Part shown: positions 24,160 to 32,452 of the stretch, piece after piece
Position numbering within the stretch: the stretch's first letter is position 1
Layout: each line of letters opens with the position of its first letter
NCBI GenBank assembly: GCA_043811105.1
Contig: JBDRNK010000022.1
Span: 1 to 36,925 of the forward strand
Direction of reading: 5' to 3'
Source: CAZDDW01 sp043811105
GTDB taxonomy: Bacteria; Patescibacteriota; Patescibacteriia; UBA9934; CAZDDW01
Length of the DNA stretch: 36,925 bases
The notes under the pieces: generated by a model
What the model was told of the DNA's origin: nothing
Databases searched by the model: none
Seen by the model: only the letters and a program-made list of their open reading frames with translations
Program-made: the position numbers and the translations under genes

Positions 24160-24500
24160 TGCTTCCCCAAGAGAACAGACTAAAACAAGATAAGGATTTT
24201 AGGGCTTTGTTTAGCAATAAAACAAAGGGAACTTATGGTACATACGTTGGTGCAAAGTGGAAAAAAAACAGTCTTAATGTTGTTCGTGCCGCTGTGGTTG
24301 TTGGTACCAAAGTGTCTAAAAAGGCCGTGATTCGAAATCATTTACGCCGACAGATTCGTGAGATTTTACGCCTAAACTTAGCAAAATTAAAGCCAGGACA
24401 TGACCTGGTTTTAATTGTAAAAAAAGAAGCCATGGTTCAAGAACATAAAACACTTGAAAAAGATGTCCTTTTTTTGCTTAAGAAAGCTCAATTAATGTAA
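24159..24500 (+). CDS. rnpA: Ribonuclease P protein component
   Basis: This 113-residue basic protein starts MLPQENRLKQDKDFRALF. It has the RNR-type core VSKKAVIRNHLRRQIREI, which contacts the RNase P RNA and pre-tRNA leader. It aids 5' maturation of tRNAs. It overlaps rpmH and is followed one base later by yidD, the usual cluster. The tRNA-Ser in this window would present it with an unusual fully paired leader. Confidence 0.93.
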   Translation: MLPQENRLKQDKDFRALFSNKTKGTYGTYVGAKWKKNSLNVVRAAVVVGTKVSKKAVIRNHLRRQIREILRLNLAKLKPGHDLVLIVKKEAMVQEHKTLEKDVLFLLKKAQLM

Positions 24501-24501
24501 T

Positions 24502-24762
24502 ATGTTGCAAGTTTTAGCAAAGTTTGGTGTATTGGCAGCAATAAGGATCTATCAAAAAACACTATCACTTGATCATGGATTACCACACTTTTTATTTCCA
24601 CAGGGATTTTGTCGATTTAGACCAAGTTGTTCAGAATATGCTTATCAAGCAATTGAGCGTTTTGGTATCCTTAAAGGCGTGCCAATGGCCTTATGGAGGG
24701 TGATACGATGTAATCCTTGGTCATGTGGAGGAAATGATGAAGTGCCAGACAAGGAGGAATAA
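24502..24762 (+). CDS. yidD: Membrane protein insertion efficiency factor YidD
   Basis: The 86 residues have the family core FCRFRPSCSEYAYQAIERFG, followed by KGVPMALWRVIRCNPWSCGG with the conserved cysteines. The N-terminal amphipathic helix (about 1-20) associates with the inner face of the membrane. It helps YidC-dependent insertion of membrane proteins. No yidC follows here, and the operon ends after this gene, unlike the common rpmH-rnpA-yidD-yidC order. Confidence 0.93.
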   Translation: MLQVLAKFGVLAAIRIYQKTLSLDHGLPHFLFPQGFCRFRPSCSEYAYQAIERFGILKGVPMALWRVIRCNPWSCGGNDEVPDKEE

Positions 24763-24772
24763 GAACACAAAA

Positions 24773-24848
24773 AACTAAGAAATTAAGAAAATAAAAAAAT
24801 AAGTGCTGTACTTACTTTTTTACTTTCTTATTTTTTTAGTTTCTTATA
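24773..24848. terminator. AT-rich imperfect hairpin between convergent yidD and yggU
   Basis: Two long A/T-rich arms mirror each other around AAGT-GCTGT-ACTT (centre near 24803), with T-runs on both strands. It probably ends both converging operons, but pairing is imperfect and the yggU end lies within it. Confidence 0.45.
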
Positions 24849-25094
24849 GATACATTCTTCAGGCAAGTCAATGTTAATCTGTTTAACTTGCCCAGTTAGT
24901 CCCCAATTGATCTGAATCAATGATTTAGCAATTCCCAATTGTTTAGCCAAGAAGTTAATTAACATTTTATTAGCTTTCCCTTCTTTGGCCGGGGCGGCTA
25001 TTTTTATTTTTAAATTATTATTATCAATCCAAGCAACAACTTTATTTTCTTGTGCATTTGGTTGAACATGAACGGTTAAAATCATATTCGCCAC
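24828..25094 (-). CDS. DUF167/YggU family protein
   Basis: The 88 residues have the family's pattern: VHVQPNAQENKVV near the start, LKIKIAAPAKEGKANKMLINFLAKQL in the middle (PxxGKAN signature), and the end GQVKQINIDLP. The family's biochemical role is not established. The gene overlaps the endonuclease IV gene by 13 bases at its start and is the last gene of the tig-nfo operon. Confidence 0.85.
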   Translation of the reverse strand: MANMILTVHVQPNAQENKVVAWIDNNNLKIKIAAPAKEGKANKMLINFLAKQLGIAKSLIQINWGLTGQVKQINIDLPEECIYKKLKK

Positions 25095-25918
25095 TTCTTT
25101 AGTTGTTTAATATCCTTGGCCACCCCGTTGTCATTGTGAGGTGTTTCCAAGACCATATCAATATTTTGTAGTTGTGGGTGTTGAACCAACGCTTTAAAAC
25201 CTTTTGATCCGATTTTTCCAAAACCAAGGTGTTCATGTCGATCCTTATGTGAACCAAGTTCAGTCATTGAATCATTAACATGCAACAGAGACAAATGTTT
25301 AAGTCCGATGAATTTGTCAAATTGTTTTATAACTACATCTACAGCGTTTTTGCTACGCAGGTCATATCCAGAAGCAAATGAGTGTTGGGTGTCCAAACAG
25401 ACACCAATCTGATTTCCTTGTTTTGTTTCTTTTAGAAAGCGACCAATTTCTTCAAAGCTGTCTCCCATGACCATACCGGCACCAGCTGAGTTTTCAATCA
25501 AAAGCTGAGTTGTTCCTTTATACCCATCCATGATTTTATCTAACCCTTTGACTACATAGTTTTCGGCCTGCTCTTGAGTAACATCTTTTGCGCTTCCGAT
25601 ATGAAACATCAAAGCCTTGGCTCCAAGCAGACTAGCACGCTCCAAATCCTCACGAACAACCCGAGCTGTTGAAGAGCGGATAGTTGATTTTGCTGAAGCC
25701 AGATTTAAATAATATGGCGCGTGTATATAAACACGAGCCATATTATATTCTTTCATCTTTTGACTAAACTTAGTCAAAATCTCTTTGGTCAATTTTGGGG
25801 CCACCCCGCCTTGTGGTGAACGGGTAAAAATCTGAAAAACCTCACAGCCAAGCTCAGCCGCATTTGCCGGGGCATTAAACACTCCGCCCGCAATAGATAC
25901 GTGGGCACCGAATAACAT
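25082..25918 (-). CDS. nfo: Endonuclease IV (AP endonuclease)
   Basis: This 278-residue TIM-barrel enzyme cuts DNA at abasic sites in base excision repair. The metal-ligand motifs are all present: GAHVSIAGG at the start, YIHAPYYLNLAS, IENSAGAG, CLDTQHSFASGYDL, HVNDSMTELGSHKDRHEHLG (the ND..G(S)HxDRHxxxG signature) and VLETPH. Length and motif order are standard. It starts four bases after the trigger factor stop, so it is co-transcribed with tig. Confidence 0.95.
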   Translation of the reverse strand: MLFGAHVSIAGGVFNAPANAAELGCEVFQIFTRSPQGGVAPKLTKEILTKFSQKMKEYNMARVYIHAPYYLNLASAKSTIRSSTARVVREDLERASLLGAKALMFHIGSAKDVTQEQAENYVVKGLDKIMDGYKGTTQLLIENSAGAGMVMGDSFEEIGRFLKETKQGNQIGVCLDTQHSFASGYDLRSKNAVDVVIKQFDKFIGLKHLSLLHVNDSMTELGSHKDRHEHLGFGKIGSKGFKALVQHPQLQNIDMVLETPHNDNGVAKDIKQLKKWRI

Positions 25919-25922
25919 GATT

Positions 25923-27212
25923 TTATTTTATCATGGTTTGTCGTAGTAGGTCGATGACTTTTCGGTTCTTTATCATGATTGAAATGTATTCTCGATTTGC
26001 TGGAGAGTAGATATTCTTTTTTGCTTCCGTGTCTTGATACTTTTCAGCCAAGCTGTCTAATTCTTGGTCAACCTCGCTTTCCTCAACATTTATTTTTTCG
26101 GCCTGAGCTATCTCTCTAATAACTAAAGCAACCTTTATTCGAAGCAGTGCTTCCGGAGTAAAGTCCAATTTTAAATCACCAAGAGTTTTATTTATTGATT
26201 TCAAATAGTCATCAAAAACACCGCCCTGATTTTCTACAGAATGTTCAAGTTCATGAATCATTTTGTTTATTTCCTCATTGATTAATGAATCAGAAATTTC
26301 TCCAAAGTTAGTTTTGCTGGCGATCATGTCCAACATGGTTCTTTCTTGGCGTAATTTTTCTTTGTGTTCCACTTCATGAATCATGTTTTGACGAAGTGCA
26401 TCTTTTAAAGTTGCTAAATCTTTCATTCCTAATACAGTTGCAAATTGGTCATTAAGTTCAGCCTCTTCCAACCGATATATTTCCTTAACAACAATATCAA
26501 ACTCAACGTCCTGATCAGCCAGATGTTTTTGATAGTGAGTGTTTGGAAATTTAAGAATAAAGTTTTTCTTATCACCTTCTTTTAATCCCATTAACTGGTC
26601 ACAAAACCCTGGGATGTAATGGTCTTCAGAAAGAAAAACCGCATTGTTAATTGCTTGACCACCCTCAATCGGTACACCATCTTTTTTAATGTTCATGTCA
26701 ATAACAACTTTGTCCTCTTTTTCAGCGGAGCGTTCCTTGGTTTTTCGAGTTTCTTTGGTTTGCATTTTAGCCAAACCCTTCAAAGACAGTTCAACATCTT
26801 TGTCTGACACTTCTGTTGGCTGAGCATCGACTTTCATTTCTTTCCATTCAGCAAGCTTTTCAATCTTTGGCATTAAAGACACTACAACGGTGTAAATCAA
26901 ATCATTTTCCGGGGCCATTTTTTCAACCTTGATTGCCGGCTCACCAGCGATTTCAAGCTCGTGAGTGGTTACAGCCTCAATATAGGTTTTGCGAACAATT
27001 GAATCTAAGGCCGCTTCGTAAATTTTCATTTCACCCACCTTGTTTTTTATAACATCGTACGGTGCTTTACCGGTTCGGAAGCCCTGGATTGAAGTTTCCT
27101 CAGACAGGTCTTGGGCAGATTTTTCCAACAATGGTCGCAACTCATCAACTGACACGGTAATTGTGATTTTAACTTCATTTTTAGGCAAATTTTCAATAAT
27201 TGATTCTGACAT
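25923..27212 (-). CDS. tig: Trigger factor (ribosome-associated chaperone)
   Basis: The 429 residues match the three-domain chaperone. The N-terminal ribosome-binding domain has IQGFRTGKAPYDVIKNKVG (the GFRxGKxP signature) at about 43-61. The middle FKBP-like domain reads EDKVVIDM, later YIPGFCDQLMGLKEGDKKNF. A helical C-terminal domain follows. It meets nascent chains at the ribosome exit. It begins an operon with nfo and yggU and has a perfect promoter just upstream. Confidence 0.94.
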   Translation of the reverse strand: MSESIIENLPKNEVKITITVSVDELRPLLEKSAQDLSEETSIQGFRTGKAPYDVIKNKVGEMKIYEAALDSIVRKTYIEAVTTHELEIAGEPAIKVEKMAPENDLIYTVVVSLMPKIEKLAEWKEMKVDAQPTEVSDKDVELSLKGLAKMQTKETRKTKERSAEKEDKVVIDMNIKKDGVPIEGGQAINNAVFLSEDHYIPGFCDQLMGLKEGDKKNFILKFPNTHYQKHLADQDVEFDIVVKEIYRLEEAELNDQFATVLGMKDLATLKDALRQNMIHEVEHKEKLRQERTMLDMIASKTNFGEISDSLINEEINKMIHELEHSVENQGGVFDDYLKSINKTLGDLKLDFTPEALLRIKVALVIREIAQAEKINVEESEVDQELDSLAEKYQDTEAKKNIYSPANREYISIMIKNRKVIDLLRQTMIK

Positions 27213-27242
27213 AGTGTTTTTTAAAACATAAGTTACTGGTCG

Positions 27243-27271
27243 AGTTTAGCTAATCAAATGCTGTTTGTCAA
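27243..27271 (-). promoter_or_regulatory. Promoter of tig operon
   Basis: TTGACA (27266-27271), a 17-base spacer and TAAACT (27243-27248) lie on the minus strand, immediately after the hppA terminator. Confidence 0.85.
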
Positions 27272-27276
27272 CCTAA

Positions 27277-27300
27277 AAGCAGGGTCTTGCGACCCTGCTT
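27277..27300 (-). terminator. Terminator of hppA
   Basis: A 10-bp perfect stem AAGCAGGGTC/GACCCTGCTT with loop of 4 is followed by T-rich sequence on the minus strand. It sits 16 bases after the pyrophosphatase stop. Confidence 0.88.
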
Positions 27301-27316
27301 GTTTTCCGAATCAGGT

Positions 27317-29308
27317 CTACACAATCAAGGCCACGATCAGCAGGGCAACAATATTCAGAATCTTAATCATTGGGTTAATGGCTGGGCCGGCTGTGTCCTT
27401 GTACGGGTCACCAACAGTATCTCCGGTAACAGCTGCGTCATGAGCCGCAGACTTCTTTCCACCAAAATTACCCAATTCAATATACTTCTTTGCGTTATCC
27501 CAAGCCCCACCTCCTGTGGTCATTGAAATAGCCAGGAACAACCCGGTTACAATTGAACCGATCAATAGACCACCAAGGGCCTCAGGACCAAGTAGCCAAC
27601 CAACCAGAATTGGAGCAACAACCGGAATCAATGCTGGAACAATCATTTGGTTAATGGCAGAGCGAGTAACAATATCAACCGCTTTTCCATATTCAGGTTT
27701 GGCCTCGCCTTCCATAATTCCTTTAATCTCACGGAATTGGCGGCGAACTTCCTCAACCACTTTTCCAGCTGTTTTACCAACCGCTTCCATGGCAAAAGAA
27801 GCAAAGAGATATGGCAAAATACCACCGATAAACAATCCGGCAATGATTTTTGGGTTTGAGAGTTCAAAGGCATAGTTGTGTCCTAGCCTGGTTAATTCCT
27901 CAGTGTAGGCACCAAATAAGACTAAGGCGGCCAGCCCGGCAGATCCGATGGCGTAGGCCTTAGTTACGGCTTTGGTGGTGTTACCTACAGCATCAAGCGG
28001 ATCAGTAATATCGCGCACCTCAGATGGCAAGTGAGCCATTTCAGCAATTCCGCCAGCATTGTCAGTGATCGGTCCGAAAGCATCAATGGCCACGATTACT
28101 CCGGTTAACGAAAGCATGGCTACAGCGGCAACGGCTACACCATATAGTCCGGCAAAGAAGAAAGCAGCTAAGATACCAACAGCAATAACAAGTACCGGCA
28201 ATGCTGTTGAACGCATTGATAATGCCAATCCAGCAATTACATTTGTACCGTGTCCACTTTGACTGGCTTCAGCAATTTTTTGAACTGGTTTGTATTGAGT
28301 GCCTGTATAGTATTCAGTTAAAACAATCAAAGCAGCGGTTACGATCAAGCCAACCAACGAGCTGTAAAAAAGACTCATTGGGTTTAGATCAACGATCCCG
28401 GTCATCATTTTATTTGAGATAAAGTAGAAACCAATCGCTGAAAGTACACCTGAAACAACCAGCCCTTTATAGAGTGCGCCCATGATATTTTTCTTTGGTC
28501 CCAACTTAATAAAGAAAACACCGATGATTGAAGCAATAATAGCCCAAGATCCAATGGCTAAAGGAAATTCTAGCACAGCGGTTACATCTCCATAAGTTAG
28601 GGCCCCCAAGAACATTGTTGCCACCATGGTCACAGCATAAGTTTCAAATAGATCAGCAGCCATTCCAGCACAGTCACCAACATTATCACCAACATTATCA
28701 GCAATCACGGCTGGGTTGCGAGGATCGTCTTCAGGAATACCAGCTTCAACCTTTCCAACCAGGTCAGCTCCAACATCAGCGGCTTTAGTAAAGATACCAC
28801 CACCAAGTCGAGCAAACACACTGATTAACGAACCACCAAAACCAAGACCGATCAAAGCGTCAACGTTGTGAGTCAGAGCAAAGAATCCAGCCACAGCCAG
28901 CAAACCAAGACCAACAACAAAGAATCCAGTTACCGCCCCGCCTCGTACGGCTACCGCCAGTGCTTCAATCATGCCTTTCTTTGCAGCTTCAGTTGTTCGG
29001 ACGTTGGCTCGAACGGAAACAGACATACCAATCGCTCCGGCAATTCCAGAAAAAACAGCTCCAACCAGAAAACCCAAAGCAATGGTCCAACCCAAAGCAA
29101 AACCAAGTAGCAAAAAAACAACCACCCCGATCCAACCAATCACGGTGTATTGACGTGCCATGTAAGCATTAGCCCCCTCTTGGATAGCCAAGGCAATTCC
29201 TTTCATTTTTCCTTCACCAGCCGGTTGGCGCAAGATCCAGCGTGTTAGTACGGCCCCATATAGAATGGCCAAAATGCCGGCTAAAATAGCATAGATAGTT
29301 ATGCTCAT
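27317..29308 (-). CDS. hppA: Membrane-bound ion-pumping pyrophosphatase (H+-type)
   Basis: This 663-residue protein has about 16 membrane helices. It hydrolyses pyrophosphate and pumps protons. The substrate site is FTKAADVGADLVGKVEAGIP, then NPAVIADNVGDNVGDCAG (the two DNVGDxxxx-type Asp clusters), with further Asp motifs ITDNAGGIAEMA near the C-terminal half and GDTVGDPYKD. After DPLDAVGNTT comes KAVTKAYAIGSAGL. Lys at the position after GNTT is the mark of the potassium-independent, proton-pumping branch, as in Rhodospirillum. In a small fermentative cell it would help maintain membrane potential. It is a single-gene unit with its own terminator. Confidence 0.95.
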   Translation of the reverse strand: MSITIYAILAGILAILYGAVLTRWILRQPAGEGKMKGIALAIQEGANAYMARQYTVIGWIGVVVFLLLGFALGWTIALGFLVGAVFSGIAGAIGMSVSVRANVRTTEAAKKGMIEALAVAVRGGAVTGFFVVGLGLLAVAGFFALTHNVDALIGLGFGGSLISVFARLGGGIFTKAADVGADLVGKVEAGIPEDDPRNPAVIADNVGDNVGDCAGMAADLFETYAVTMVATMFLGALTYGDVTAVLEFPLAIGSWAIIASIIGVFFIKLGPKKNIMGALYKGLVVSGVLSAIGFYFISNKMMTGIVDLNPMSLFYSSLVGLIVTAALIVLTEYYTGTQYKPVQKIAEASQSGHGTNVIAGLALSMRSTALPVLVIAVGILAAFFFAGLYGVAVAAVAMLSLTGVIVAIDAFGPITDNAGGIAEMAHLPSEVRDITDPLDAVGNTTKAVTKAYAIGSAGLAALVLFGAYTEELTRLGHNYAFELSNPKIIAGLFIGGILPYLFASFAMEAVGKTAGKVVEEVRRQFREIKGIMEGEAKPEYGKAVDIVTRSAINQMIVPALIPVVAPILVGWLLGPEALGGLLIGSIVTGLFLAISMTTGGGAWDNAKKYIELGNFGGKKSAAHDAAVTGDTVGDPYKDTAGPAINPMIKILNIVALLIVALIV

Positions 29309-29340
29309 ATGTTAGTTATTAGTTATTAGTTTTTAGTTAA
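29309..29340. repeat. Short tandem TTAGTTA repeat in hppA leader
   Basis: The heptamer TTAGTTA is repeated in tandem with a degenerate third unit directly before the hppA start. On the minus strand it reads as a purine-poor, unstructured 5' leader without a Shine-Dalgarno. Confidence 0.5.
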
Positions 29341-29350
29341 CAGATTATCT

Positions 29351-29379
29351 TTGCGTTATTATGTACAAGCGGTTAATAT
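29351..29379 (+). promoter_or_regulatory. Promoter of rnhB
   Basis: TTGCGT (29351-29356), a 17-base spacer and TAATAT (29374-29379) lie 20 bases before ATG 29400. Confidence 0.6.
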
Positions 29380-29399
29380 GATATTAGGAATCGGATCAT

Positions 29400-30026
29400 A
29401 TGTCAATCTTCAAATCCCCAACTTTTAAAGAAGAACGAGCGTTACTCGAGGCCGGGTATACAGCCATTGTTGGTGTTGATGAGGCTGGGTGTGGAGCCTT
29501 GGCCGGGCCGGTTGTGGCTGCAGCAGTAATATTTCCGCTTAATTCAGGGTTGGCAAAGATTAAAGATTCAAAGTTGTTAAGTCCTCAGGTTCGAGACGAA
29601 TTATTTGGTTTAATAATGTGTAAGGCTGAGGCTGTGGGAGTGGCTCGAGCCACGGTTGAAGAAATAACACAATTTGGAATTCGTCCGGCAACCTTTTTGG
29701 CTATGCGTCGAGCTATTGATCAGGTTGGTCAGGCTGACTTTGTGTTGGTTGATGGCTGGATGTTGCCTGAGATACATTTGCCTCAAAAACGAATAATTAA
29801 AGGCGATCGGACAGTTAAATCAATTGCCGCTGCCTCTATCATTGCCAAAGTAACTCGTGATAAAATGATGGTTGAGTTTAGTCAACAATATCCGGAATAT
29901 GGTTTTGACCGTCATAAAGGATATGGTACCGGTTGTCATTTAGAGGCTATTCGTCAACACGGACCCTGTCCGATTCACCGCACCACATTCAGACCTTTTC
30001 ATCAAACACTTTTTGACTCAATCTAG
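29400..30026 (+). CDS. rnhB: Ribonuclease HII
   Basis: The 208-residue enzyme removes ribonucleotides and RNA primers from DNA. The first catalytic Asp-Glu pair is in IVGVDEAGCGALAGPVVAAA. The usual Arg of DEAGRG is Cys here. The third acidic residue is in VLVDGWML, followed by KGDRTVKSIAAASIIAKVTRD and the C-terminal YGFDRHKGYGT and HRTTFRPF motifs. All catalytic acids appear present. It stands alone divergent from hppA. Confidence 0.93.
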   Translation: MSIFKSPTFKEERALLEAGYTAIVGVDEAGCGALAGPVVAAAVIFPLNSGLAKIKDSKLLSPQVRDELFGLIMCKAEAVGVARATVEEITQFGIRPATFLAMRRAIDQVGQADFVLVDGWMLPEIHLPQKRIIKGDRTVKSIAAASIIAKVTRDKMMVEFSQQYPEYGFDRHKGYGTGCHLEAIRQHGPCPIHRTTFRPFHQTLFDSI

Positions 30027-30047
30027 CCATTTTTTAAGGAAAGAAGG

Positions 30048-30076
30048 TTGACAAAATGCGGTTAGTTTGATATCCT
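30048..30076 (+). promoter_or_regulatory. Promoter of the LysM/M23 peptidase gene
   Basis: TTGACA (30048-30053), a 17-base spacer and TATCCT (30071-30076) lie 38 bases before ATG 30115. Confidence 0.75.
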
Positions 30077-30114
30077 CTTGGAACAAATCTTATTGGTTGT
30101 CGGCTTGAAAAAAG

Positions 30115-31494
30115 ATGACGTTAGATTCTGGAAGACCGTTGTCGCTCCAGCCTATAAGAAAGAGCGAGGTTCATATTAGTATAACTATCAAACAATTAAG
30201 TGTTCGCTTCCTTCTCGTAATTCTTCGCGGGATGGTTGTGATAAAACAAAAAACCCGACCGGCAATTAGTATGGCTTTATGGCCAGTACGCATGCTTGGG
30301 CGATTTTTGTTTAAGGTGGTTTTTATACAATTATATCGATTAGGTTTTTGGATCAAGCACCAATTAGGAAAAGCTTTTATGCCAGCCAAGAACCGTTTGG
30401 TTTTTCTTTTTTCAAATCGTTATACCATTCATTTCGCAGTAGTTACTATTGCCGCTGTAGTTAGTGTTGTAAACTTTAGTGGTAGTGAGGTTAGGGCTGA
30501 AAATTTTGGTGAGCGAAGCACTTTGTATGCTTTAGTTGCCACCGAAGATTTAGCTGTCATGGAAGAGGTTGTGGCTGAGGAGATACGTATGCCGGAACCG
30601 TCCAGTTATCTTGGCGAAGGGTTGATTGTTAATGAAGCAAGGGTTGTTTTTTCAGAGAATACCGGCTCACTGGTTACTATGACCTTGGGAGGAGGTGCTT
30701 TGGTTGCCCCAACTATGACCGAGATTGATGCTAGTGTTGCTCCGCGTCAAGAAGTTGAAACTTACGTTGTTCAGTCCGGTGATACGGTAAGTGGAATTGC
30801 TGAGAGTTTTGGTGTAAGTTCTTCGTCCCTGCTTTGGGCCAACGACCTTTCATACTGGAGTTATATCCGCCCTGGTGATGAATTAAAAGTTCCTCCGACT
30901 AGCGGAGTTTTACACACAGTTGTTTCTGGAGACACGGTTTCCAGTATTGCTAAAAAATATGAAGCTGAAGAAGAAAAAATAATTAGTTTTAATCGTTTGG
31001 CTGATGCTGATGATTTGGTTGTTGGCGAGGACATTATGGTGCCAGAAGGCCGTAAACGCACCGTGGTTCCAACACCTGTTTCTAGTGGTAGTTCGTATAC
31101 TTCTACCAGTTCGAGTTCAGTTGGAAGCTATTCCGGTGGCGGTTGGTATTGGCCAACGGACATGAGGGTAATTACTCAGTATTATGGTTGGCGACACAAT
31201 GGTTTAGATGTTGATGGAACATATTCTACAAACAACTACGCAGCGAAAGATGGAATAGTAACTTACGCTGGTTGGTTGGGTGGATATGGTTTATTAGTTA
31301 CCATTGATCACGGAAATGGTGTTGAAACTCGATATGGACACTTTAGTTCAATTGGTGTTTCTGTTGGACAATATGTTAGTGGCGGTCAGTATTTAGGAAA
31401 AACCGGAACAACCGGTCGATCTACCGGAACCCACTTACACTTTGAGGTGCGTATTAACGGTCAAACCAGAAATCCGTTGGAATTTATAAGGTAA
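30115..31494 (+). CDS. LysM-domain M23 metallopeptidase (murein endopeptidase-like)
   Basis: This 459-residue wall enzyme has a long basic N-terminal part (about 1-100). A membrane helix or signal lies at about 105-120 (FAVVTIAAVVSVVNF). Two LysM repeats follow: YVVQSGDTVSGIAESFGV at about 217 and HTVVSGDTVSSIAKKY at about 267. A Ser/Gly-rich linker leads to the M23 domain, which has zinc ligands H361 and D365 (HNGLDVDG) and H440/H442 (GTHLHFEVR). It would bind glycan chains and cut peptide cross-links, working with the penicillin-binding protein and 3D-domain protein in this window. The N-terminal extension before the hydrophobic segment is unusually long. Internal ATGs (for example at residues 40 or 53) could be the true start, although the promoter position fits 30115. 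Confidence 0.9.
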   Translation: MTLDSGRPLSLQPIRKSEVHISITIKQLSVRFLLVILRGMVVIKQKTRPAISMALWPVRMLGRFLFKVVFIQLYRLGFWIKHQLGKAFMPAKNRLVFLFSNRYTIHFAVVTIAAVVSVVNFSGSEVRAENFGERSTLYALVATEDLAVMEEVVAEEIRMPEPSSYLGEGLIVNEARVVFSENTGSLVTMTLGGGALVAPTMTEIDASVAPRQEVETYVVQSGDTVSGIAESFGVSSSSLLWANDLSYWSYIRPGDELKVPPTSGVLHTVVSGDTVSSIAKKYEAEEEKIISFNRLADADDLVVGEDIMVPEGRKRTVVPTPVSSGSSYTSTSSSSVGSYSGGGWYWPTDMRVITQYYGWRHNGLDVDGTYSTNNYAAKDGIVTYAGWLGGYGLLVTIDHGNGVETRYGHFSSIGVSVGQYVSGGQYLGKTGTTGRSTGTHLHFEVRINGQTRNPLEFIR

Positions 31495-31507
31495 AAAATA
31501 AGTTATA

Positions 31508-31534
31508 AGCAGGGGTAAATACCCCTGCTTTTTT
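31508..31534 (+). terminator. Terminator after M23 peptidase gene
   Basis: The stem AGCAGGGGT/ACCCCTGCT with loop AAAT is followed by TTTTTT. It is 14 bases after the stop codon. Confidence 0.92.
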
Positions 31535-31543
31535 AATTTCTGC

Positions 31544-31549
31544 TATAAT
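31544..31549 (+). promoter_or_regulatory. -10 element of arfB-like gene, probably leaderless
   Basis: A perfect TATAAT ends 8 bases before ATG 31558, so the transcript would start at or next to the start codon. Confidence 0.5.
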
Positions 31550-31557
31550 ATACAAAT

Positions 31558-32037
31558 ATGATAGATAAATATATACCACCAGATGCCCGGGGCGAAACAG
31601 AACAATATCCCATAGAGGTAACACGTAGTCACCCTACGGTTACTATTAAAGAGATAAAAGGTGGAGGGCCAGGCGGACAAGCAGTTAATAAAACCAGCAA
31701 TGTTGCTGAGTTGCGTTGGAAGTACCGCCAGTTTGGTTTATCTGAACAGCAGACTAGTTTGATTGAGCAAGCCTTGGCTTCGCGTTTAAAAACTAAAGGA
31801 GTTGAGCAGGTTGATCGTGAATTAATTATTCAGGCCTCTGATCAGCGCTCGCTTGAACAAAATAAGGAATTGGCAGTTTTTCGTTTGAATGAGTTGGTTA
31901 ACCAGGTCTTAAAGCCAAAGAAACAAAGAAAGCCAACCAGAAAAAGATCCGGGACAATGGCCAAAGAAAAAAGGTTGGATGAAGTACGAAAGACAAAGAA
32001 AGCCGGTCGGAAAAGAGTGACTCAAAATGATTGGTGA
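31558..32037 (+). CDS. ArfB-like peptidyl-tRNA hydrolase / ribosome rescue factor
   Basis: The 159 residues have the release-factor GGQ domain (IKGGGPGGQAVNKTSNVAELRW, GGQ near residue 41) without a codon-recognition domain. DQRSLEQNKELAVFRLNEL and a strongly basic tail (PTRKRSGTMAKEKRLDEV, ending KAGRKRV) follow. This order is that of ArfB/ICT1: the GGQ hydrolyses peptidyl-tRNA on stalled ribosomes, and the tail enters the empty mRNA channel. About 28 extra N-terminal residues precede the domain. A release-factor-H-like role is the alternative. The gene overlaps the next by 11 bases. Confidence 0.85.
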   Translation: MIDKYIPPDARGETEQYPIEVTRSHPTVTIKEIKGGGPGGQAVNKTSNVAELRWKYRQFGLSEQQTSLIEQALASRLKTKGVEQVDRELIIQASDQRSLEQNKELAVFRLNELVNQVLKPKKQRKPTRKRSGTMAKEKRLDEVRKTKKAGRKRVTQNDW

Positions 32038-32434
32038 TATGTATAATCAAGAAAAACAATCATGTCCTGACTGTAAACAAATGGTTTGTGAACTGCAGGA
32101 GAAATGTAAGCATTGTGGTTTTAATATTATTATCGAACCAAGTGAAAAAGCACGCGCACGCTTTCTTCGCGGCCCATCGCTCGGGGCTTTGTTTTTTACT
32201 CAAGGCTGGACGCTTGGTGCTCGACAGTATTTATGGTTTATTACTTCTTTAATCCCGGTTGTTGGTATTGTCGCTTTGATTATCTGTACTTTGTTCGGCC
32301 GCCGTTTGGCTTGGAAGTTCGGTGCTTGGGGTTCTTGGGAAGAATATCGCCAGCGCATGAAAGTACTTGATATTGTTGGAGTTGTTTGGATTTTATTTTT
32401 AATTACAATTTATTTAGTTACCAGATATTTTTAA
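32027..32434 (+). CDS. Zinc-ribbon membrane protein, unknown function
   Basis: No named family is recognised. Of 135 residues, the first 30 hold two CxxC pairs (CPDCKQM and CKHCGF) of a zinc ribbon. Two membrane helices lie at about 68-88 and 113-132, with a basic middle segment. The start could be ATG 32027, overlapping the arfB-like gene, or ATG 32039, just after its stop. It is co-oriented with the following CBS-domain gene 18 bases away. Confidence 0.65.
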   Translation: MIGDMYNQEKQSCPDCKQMVCELQEKCKHCGFNIIIEPSEKARARFLRGPSLGALFFTQGWTLGARQYLWFITSLIPVVGIVALIICTLFGRRLAWKFGAWGSWEEYRQRMKVLDIVGVVWILFLITIYLVTRYF

Positions 32435-32452
32435 TAAGTATCAAATTAAAAT

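Noticed and set aside
27516..29172. Several plus-strand frames opposite hppA
   Set aside because: They are antisense to a highly conserved pyrophosphatase, without start signals.
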